DNA of 64,000 nt from an uncultured Bartonella sp. Lineage in GTDB: Bacteria > Pseudomonadota > Alphaproteobacteria > Rhizobiales > Rhizobiaceae. The DNA lies in NCBI GenBank assembly GCA_946478665.1, contig CAMLCZ010000001.1, positions 186,001-250,000 on the forward strand, in the 5' to 3' direction. The notes beneath the pieces are model-generated. The model ran no database searches, was not told where the DNA came from, and was given only the letters and a program-made list of their open reading frames with translations. Position 1 is the stretch's first letter; each line of letters opens with the position of its first letter. Shown piece after piece: positions 59,117 through 64,000 of this stretch. The position numbers were made by a program, and so were the translations under genes.

Positions 59117-60350
59117 TGAAAAAACTCCTGGCTTTTTCCAGAGCCTCGGCCAACTGGTCTATATCCTCTATGTTGTTATACATAGCCAATGATGCCCGAC
59201 AGGTTGATGTTACGCCGAAGCGCTGTAACAATGGTTGCGCACAGTGCGTGCCGGCGCGAACCGCAACACCTTGCCGATCGATATACATTGAAACATCGTG
59301 AGGGTGGATTCCCTTCAATTCGAAGGAAATAATTCCACCTTTATTGGGGGCTGTACCAAATATCCGCAGTGAATCAATTTTAGACAACCGTTCATGAGCA
59401 TAATCCAGTAAATGCTTTTCATGGGCATGAATGGCATCGCGATTTTTAGACATGATATATTGCAACGCCGCGCCTAAACCAATTGCTTCTACAATGGGCG
59501 GCGTGCCAGCTTCAAAACGGTGTGGCGGTTCGTTATAGGTAACCTTATCAACGGTTACATCTTCAATCATTTCGCCACCACCTTGGAATGGTCGCATCTG
59601 TTGAAGATAGTCTTGTTTACCGTATAAAACACCAATTCCCGTTGGACCATAAAGTTTATGGCCCGTCATCACATACCAATCGCAATCAAGATCCTGCACA
59701 TCAACCGTTGCATGAACAGACCCTTGCGCCCCATCAACCAAAACAGGAATCCCCTGTTCATGAGCCAATTTAATCATGTCTTTTAACGGTGTCACAGTTC
59801 CAAGTGTATTGGACATATGTGTAATCGCAACTAAACGCGTTTTGCTGGTTAGTGACCTCTGAAAATCCGCCAGATGCAACACACCATCATCATCCACTGG
59901 TACGAATACTAATTTCGCGCCTTTTATTTCACGAATAAAATGCCAAGGCACAATATTCGAATGATGCTCCATGATGGTTACAACAATTTCGTCATCAGCC
60001 GAAATTCTTGGCATACCCCAACCATATGCCACAGTGTTAATTGCTTCAGTTGCATTCTTAGTAAAAACGATTTCCGATTGGGAAGACGCATTTATAAATT
60101 GCTGGACGGTTTTTCTTGCCTTTTCATAGGCGTCTGTAGCTGCATTTGATAAATAGTGCAAACCTCTATGCACATTGGCATAACCATGATTATACACATC
60201 ATTCATGGCATCAAGCACGGCTTGTGGTTTTTGCGCGGAAGCAGCATTATCCAAATAAGCCAGTCTTTTTCCATAGACTTCCATATTCATGATAGGAAAA
60301 TCACGACGAATGGCATCAATGTCATAATGAAGTGTAGAATGCTCTTTCAT
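59109..60350 (-). CDS. sufS: Cysteine desulfurase SufS
   Basis: 413 residues from the ATG at 60350. A PLP enzyme that takes sulfur from cysteine for Fe-S assembly. The PLP lysine is in VMTGHKLYGPTGIGVLYG and the persulfide Cys in AVRAGTHCAQPLLQRFG, characteristic of group II (SufS) enzymes. The open frame extends 14 codons upstream (60392) into sufD, but GAGG before ATG 60350 and the family length favour the shorter start. It lies 13 bases after sufD. Confidence 0.95.
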   Translation of the reverse strand: MKEHSTLHYDIDAIRRDFPIMNMEVYGKRLAYLDNAASAQKPQAVLDAMNDVYNHGYANVHRGLHYLSNAATDAYEKARKTVQQFINASSQSEIVFTKNATEAINTVAYGWGMPRISADDEIVVTIMEHHSNIVPWHFIREIKGAKLVFVPVDDDGVLHLADFQRSLTSKTRLVAITHMSNTLGTVTPLKDMIKLAHEQGIPVLVDGAQGSVHATVDVQDLDCDWYVMTGHKLYGPTGIGVLYGKQDYLQQMRPFQGGGEMIEDVTVDKVTYNEPPHRFEAGTPPIVEAIGLGAALQYIMSKNRDAIHAHEKHLLDYAHERLSKIDSLRIFGTAPNKGGIISFELKGIHPHDVSMYIDRQGVAVRAGTHCAQPLLQRFGVTSTCRASLAMYNNIEDIDQLAEALEKARSFFND

Positions 60351-60363
60351 GATCGCCTCAATC

Positions 60364-61632
60364 TTACAAATGGTTTTCCAACCATTTATCAATCACTGAT
60401 TCAAGTGTATCCTGAATAGCAGCAATATTGTCATCTTCCACTAGTTCCGACACAAACGCTTTCACCAGAAGGCCACGGGCTGTAACCTCTGGTATTCCAC
60501 GCGCCATTAAATAAAATAGCTGATCACGATCAATCTCGGATACTGTCGACCCATGTCCACAAGCAACGTCATCGGCAAAAATTTCCAGTTCAGGTTTTGA
60601 ATCAAATTCCGCTTCATTAGACAGAATAAGACTATTACAGGTCATTTTCGCATCGGTTTTTTGCGCTTCCTTTGCAACCCTAATCATTCCCTGAAATGCA
60701 CCACGCGCATTATCTGTGACCACATTACGGATCAGCTCTGATGAGGTTGTGTTTTCTTGCAAGTGCCGAACACACATCGTTACATCACTATGCGTTTGAC
60801 CAGCTAAAAGGTTAATAACACGCAATTGAAAATCTGCCCCCTCTCCGGCCATATCCACATTGATTTCCTGCCTATTCAGGCTGCTACCAATGTTAATGAC
60901 ATAAAGATAGAGTTTTGCTGCTTTTCCTAATTTTGCCTCAAACTTTGAAAACTGCGTGGCATCAATACCGCGGTCACGGATAATTACCCATGTAACCTCG
61001 CTATTTTCACCAATATTCAGTACGTTAGCTGAGCTTGCCAATACAGGTTGTTCACCACCAATCTGGCGATCAATGAACGTAGCGACACAATTATTGCCAA
61101 CGGAAATCTTTGAATAAACATGCCCACGCCCACCAGGCTGGATTGTTTGCAGCTCTATTGGTGTTTCCGGTTTGGCATCGTTTTCCAATTCCAGAAACCA
61201 ACCGTCTGTTACAAAAGCTGTATTCAGCTGAGCAATAAAATCATCATCAGCTATGTTATTTTGCAGCTCACCATGTTCTGTCGCCAACAAGTCGGCAAAA
61301 TTTTCCGATTTGACATTATCCACCCGCGGGGCTTTCAGTGTCTTACCATTGAATATTGCAAAAACAGGAGACTTAACAACGAGCGGATCTTGTGAAAGAC
61401 CGTCCCCCTCATCACTATATTGCGGAATGTCACGAAGTAAGGTGCGCAAATCTGTATAGTGCCAATATTCCTGTTTTCTCGAAGGTAGCCCAACCCTTTT
61501 AAACTGTTCGATAATATTGTCACGCAAGGACATTACAGAGCTATCGCCGGGAAAATCGCCAATGCGTTCACCGAAGCTGTCAATAATAGCGGTTTCCGTG
61601 GTCGTTAATTCTCTTTCATGATTAACACTCAT
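60364..61632 (-). CDS. sufD: Fe-S cluster assembly protein SufD
   Basis: 422 residues. It partners SufB in the SufBC2D scaffold. Typical stretches are RKQEYWHYTDLRTLL near residue 57, a beta-helix core with ADFQLRVINLLAGQTHSDV, and the late SNEAEFDSKPELEIFADDVACGHGSTV with the conserved Cys and His. It follows sufC by 10 bases and precedes sufS by 13. Confidence 0.94.
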   Translation of the reverse strand: MSVNHERELTTTETAIIDSFGERIGDFPGDSSVMSLRDNIIEQFKRVGLPSRKQEYWHYTDLRTLLRDIPQYSDEGDGLSQDPLVVKSPVFAIFNGKTLKAPRVDNVKSENFADLLATEHGELQNNIADDDFIAQLNTAFVTDGWFLELENDAKPETPIELQTIQPGGRGHVYSKISVGNNCVATFIDRQIGGEQPVLASSANVLNIGENSEVTWVIIRDRGIDATQFSKFEAKLGKAAKLYLYVINIGSSLNRQEINVDMAGEGADFQLRVINLLAGQTHSDVTMCVRHLQENTTSSELIRNVVTDNARGAFQGMIRVAKEAQKTDAKMTCNSLILSNEAEFDSKPELEIFADDVACGHGSTVSEIDRDQLFYLMARGIPEVTARGLLVKAFVSELVEDDNIAAIQDTLESVIDKWLENHL

Positions 61633-61642
61633 TTTTACGACC

Positions 61643-62398
61643 TCAAGCTACTTCACCGATAATATCTGCGTAGCCATTTTCCTCTAACTGTAATGCCAGA
61701 GATTTGTCACCACTTTTTATAATCCGACCTTTGTACAAAACGTGTACTGTATCGGGCACAATATAATCCAACAAACGCTGATAGTGTGTGATAACCAGAA
61801 ATGACCGGTTGGCACTGCGTAGCGTATTCACGCCATTTGCGACTATCTTAAGCGCATCAATATCCAAGCCAGAATCTGTTTCATCTAAAACGCAGAGCTT
61901 TGGCTCCAACAGCATCATCTGCAATATTTCCGCCCGTTTTTTCTCGCCACCGGAAAAACCGACATTGAGCGGACGTTTAAGCATATCGAGATCCATTTCC
62001 AGCTCTGCTGCGCCTTTTTTGACAAGCTTCAGGAACTCTGGAATTTTCAACTCTTCTTCACCGCGAAGTTTGCGTTGGGAATTCATTGCCACTTTGAGAA
62101 ACTCCATTGTAGCAACGCCTGGAATTTCCATCGGATATTGAAATGCCAAGAATATACCCAAAGCCGCGCGTTCTGCCGGATCCATTTCCAATATGGATTG
62201 GCCATTATAAATAATTTCGCCATCGGTAACTTCATAATCGTCACGTCCAGCCAAAATATAAGATAATGTAGACTTTCCAGAACCATTAGGCCCCATTATG
62301 GCTGCCACTTCCCCATCATTCACCGTCAAATCCAGACCATGAATAATTTCTGTTTCCGTGCCGGCTATACGGGCATGAAGATTTTTGATTTCCAACAT
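61643..62398 (-). CDS. sufC: Fe-S cluster assembly ATPase SufC
   Basis: 251 residues. The ABC-type ATPase of the SufBC2D complex, cytosolic and not a transporter. Walker A is GPNGSGKST at about residues 37-45, the signature is FSGGEKKRAEILQ and Walker B is LCVLDETDSGLDIDAL. The DETDSGLD sequence is the SufC hallmark. It lies 56 bases after sufB. Confidence 0.96.
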   Translation of the reverse strand: MLEIKNLHARIAGTETEIIHGLDLTVNDGEVAAIMGPNGSGKSTLSYILAGRDDYEVTDGEIIYNGQSILEMDPAERAALGIFLAFQYPMEIPGVATMEFLKVAMNSQRKLRGEEELKIPEFLKLVKKGAAELEMDLDMLKRPLNVGFSGGEKKRAEILQMMLLEPKLCVLDETDSGLDIDALKIVANGVNTLRSANRSFLVITHYQRLLDYIVPDTVHVLYKGRIIKSGDKSLALQLEENGYADIIGEVA

Positions 62399-62454
62399 TG
62401 TTTTAAAATCCTAATTTGCAGTAGTGCTTCAATCACTACCGATTTTTACACCCA

Positions 62455-63966
62455 TTAACCGACGCTACCCTCAAGACTTATACCTATAAGCTTTTGTGCC
62501 TCGACAGCGAATTCCATTGGCAATTCCTGAATAACTTCTTTGACAAAACCATTGACAATAAGGCCAATCGCTTCTTCTTCCGGAATGCCACGTTGCATCA
62601 CATAAAACAGCTGATCTTCAGATATTTTTGATGTTGTGGCTTCATGCTCGAACTTGGCAGTGGCATTTTTTGCCTCGATATACGGCACGGTATGTGCGCC
62701 GCAATCATTGCCAATCAATAGGCTATCGCATTGTGTAAAGTTTCTTGCATTTGTCGCCTTACGATGGGCAGAGACCTGCCCTCTATAAGTATTGTTCGAA
62801 AAGCCCGATGAAATACCTTTTGAAATAATACGGCTCGATGTATTTTTACCAAGATGGATCATCTTTGTTCCAGAATCTATCTGTTGATGACCATTGGAGA
62901 CAGCAATGGAATAAAATTCACCGCGTGAATTGTCGCCACGTAATAAACATGAAGGATATTTCCATGTTATAGCAGAACCTGTTTCAACCTGTGTCCAAGA
63001 AATCTTAGAATTGTCACCACGACAATCACCGCGTTTCGTAACAAAGTTGAAAACGCCGCCCTTGCCGTCTTTGTCACCAGGATACCAATTTTGCACTGTT
63101 GAATATTTGATTTCGGCATCTTTTAACGCAATCAATTCGACAACTGCTGCGTGCAATTGGTTTTCATCACGTTGAGGCGCGGTACATCCTTCAAGATAGG
63201 AAACGTACGCCCCTTCATCGGCAATAATCAATGTGCGCTCAAATTGCCCAGTATTTCGTTCATTAATACGGAAATAGGTGGACAATTCCATCGGGCAGCG
63301 CACACCTTTTGGTACATAGACAAAAGAACCGTCTGTGAAGACAGCAGCATTGAGCGCGGCATAAAAATTATCACCTGCTGGAACAACCGAACCCAAATAC
63401 TGTTTGATAAGATCAGGGTGTTCACGAATTGCTTCCGATATAGAACAGAAGATAACACCCGCTTTTGCCAATTCTTCTTTAAACGTGGTTACAACCGAGA
63501 CAGAATCAAACACGGCATCAACAGCAACACGCCCTGAAGCATAAATATTGCCGTCAGGTTCTGCTCCTTCGCCCTGTTTTCGCACACCTGCTAAAATTTC
63601 TTGCTCTTTCAGTGGAATACCCAATTTTTCATATGTTTTGAGCAATTCTGGATCCACCTCATCAAGCGATTTGGGGGCATTTTGCGTCTTAGGTGCCGCA
63701 TAATAGGATATCGCTTGAAAATCTATTTCCGGATAATCAAGGCGAGCCCAATGGGGCTCTTCCATAGAAAGCCAGCGATTATAAGCTTGAAGCCGTAATT
63801 CCAACATCCATTCTGGTTCGTTTTTCTTAGAAGAGATCAAACGTATAATCTCTTCATTCAAACCCGTTGGTGCTTTATCCGTCTCGATAGCGGTTTCAAA
63901 ACCATATTTATATTGGTCAACGTCAATGTCACGAACTTGACTTATCGTTTCCTGCACTGCAGGCAT
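62455..63966 (-). CDS. sufB: Fe-S cluster assembly protein SufB
   Basis: 503 residues, full family length. The scaffold subunit on which clusters form. [41 protein letters not shown] (around residues 265-285) and [20 protein letters not shown] carry conserved Cys residues. A strong GAGGGAGAG ribosome site precedes the ATG at 63966. Further upstream genes of the operon (often iscR and a second cysteine desulfurase) would lie beyond the window. Confidence 0.96.
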   Translation of the reverse strand: MPAVQETISQVRDIDVDQYKYGFETAIETDKAPTGLNEEIIRLISSKKNEPEWMLELRLQAYNRWLSMEEPHWARLDYPEIDFQAISYYAAPKTQNAPKSLDEVDPELLKTYEKLGIPLKEQEILAGVRKQGEGAEPDGNIYASGRVAVDAVFDSVSVVTTFKEELAKAGVIFCSISEAIREHPDLIKQYLGSVVPAGDNFYAALNAAVFTDGSFVYVPKGVRCPMELSTYFRINERNTGQFERTLIIADEGAYVSYLEGCTAPQRDENQLHAAVVELIALKDAEIKYSTVQNWYPGDKDGKGGVFNFVTKRGDCRGDNSKISWTQVETGSAITWKYPSCLLRGDNSRGEFYSIAVSNGHQQIDSGTKMIHLGKNTSSRIISKGISSGFSNNTYRGQVSAHRKATNARNFTQCDSLLIGNDCGAHTVPYIEAKNATAKFEHEATTSKISEDQLFYVMQRGIPEEEAIGLIVNGFVKEVIQELPMEFAVEAQKLIGISLEGSVG

Positions 63967-64000
63967 GTGAACTCTCCCTCCTCACCGGGTCAAAAACCGG

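Overview
The window is chromosomal DNA of an alphaproteobacterium, AT-rich by eye (roughly 40% G+C). The content points to the Hyphomicrobiales (Rhizobiales) and probably a Bartonellaceae-like lineage. Evidence for this: an invasion-associated locus B (IalB) protein, the DivK–DUF3572–DinB cluster, the nuoN–birA–rnj–proS–lolCD order, the MetY/CoA-binding/rplM/rpsI neighbourhood, a SUF operon in the order BCDST, and a CtrA-type box. This placement is an inference from gene content, not a database match. Most of the window is core housekeeping sequence. I see no insertion sequence, prophage, CRISPR array or rRNA operon.

Layout. At 0-0.6 kb are the end of a methyltransferase gene and a small membrane protein. 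At 1.1-8.4 kb a minus-strand cluster runs rlpA–dac–tmk–holB–metG–tatD–MBL hydrolase, covering envelope, dTMP, replication and translation functions. At 8.8-10.9 kb are tRNA-Lys, gpt and ialB. At 11.2-13.8 kb are a YejA-type peptide-binding protein and a DsbA/FrnE-like protein. At 13.8-17.6 kb are mfd and sdhE (minus). At 17.8-18.8 kb is azlCD. At 18.9-24.1 kb are lolD, lolC, proS and rnj (minus). At 24.2-39.6 kb are birA and the complete 14-gene complex I operon nuoA-N (minus), including an unlisted 53-codon frame that exactly fills the nuoC–nuoD gap. At 40.0-40.4 kb are tRNA-Asp and tRNA-Val, followed by about 2 kb with one small exported protein and many small repeats. At 42.4-44.8 kb are lemA, a TPM-domain gene and lipB. 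At 44.8-48.7 kb is a polyprenyl-phosphate sugar cluster: a GT-C glycosyltransferase and GtrA facing a YdjC/NaxD-like deacetylase and a GtrB-like transferase. At 48.9-53.0 kb are parE and recJ. At 53.3-56.3 kb are metY, a CoA-binding protein, rplM and rpsI. At 56.5-58.6 kb are divK, a DUF3572 gene and dinB. At 58.7-64 kb is sufBCDST (minus).

How it fits together. Complex I, SdhE and the SUF system supply respiratory and iron-sulfur functions. The lipB product feeds lipoylation. LolCD, RlpA, the Dac-like protein, IalB and the sugar cluster act at the envelope. RecJ, Mfd, DinB and ParE handle DNA maintenance. DivK and the CtrA-like box before rlpA hint at cell-cycle-controlled envelope growth.

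The least explained items are: the nuoC–nuoD micro-gene; the sugar-modification cluster, which has the parts of an aminosugar lipid A modification route; a Dac-like protein with two non-canonical catalytic motifs; two different tandem-repeat arrays, 14 bp before recJ and about 21 bp between rpsI and divK; and several long perfect or near-perfect inverted repeats between genes.
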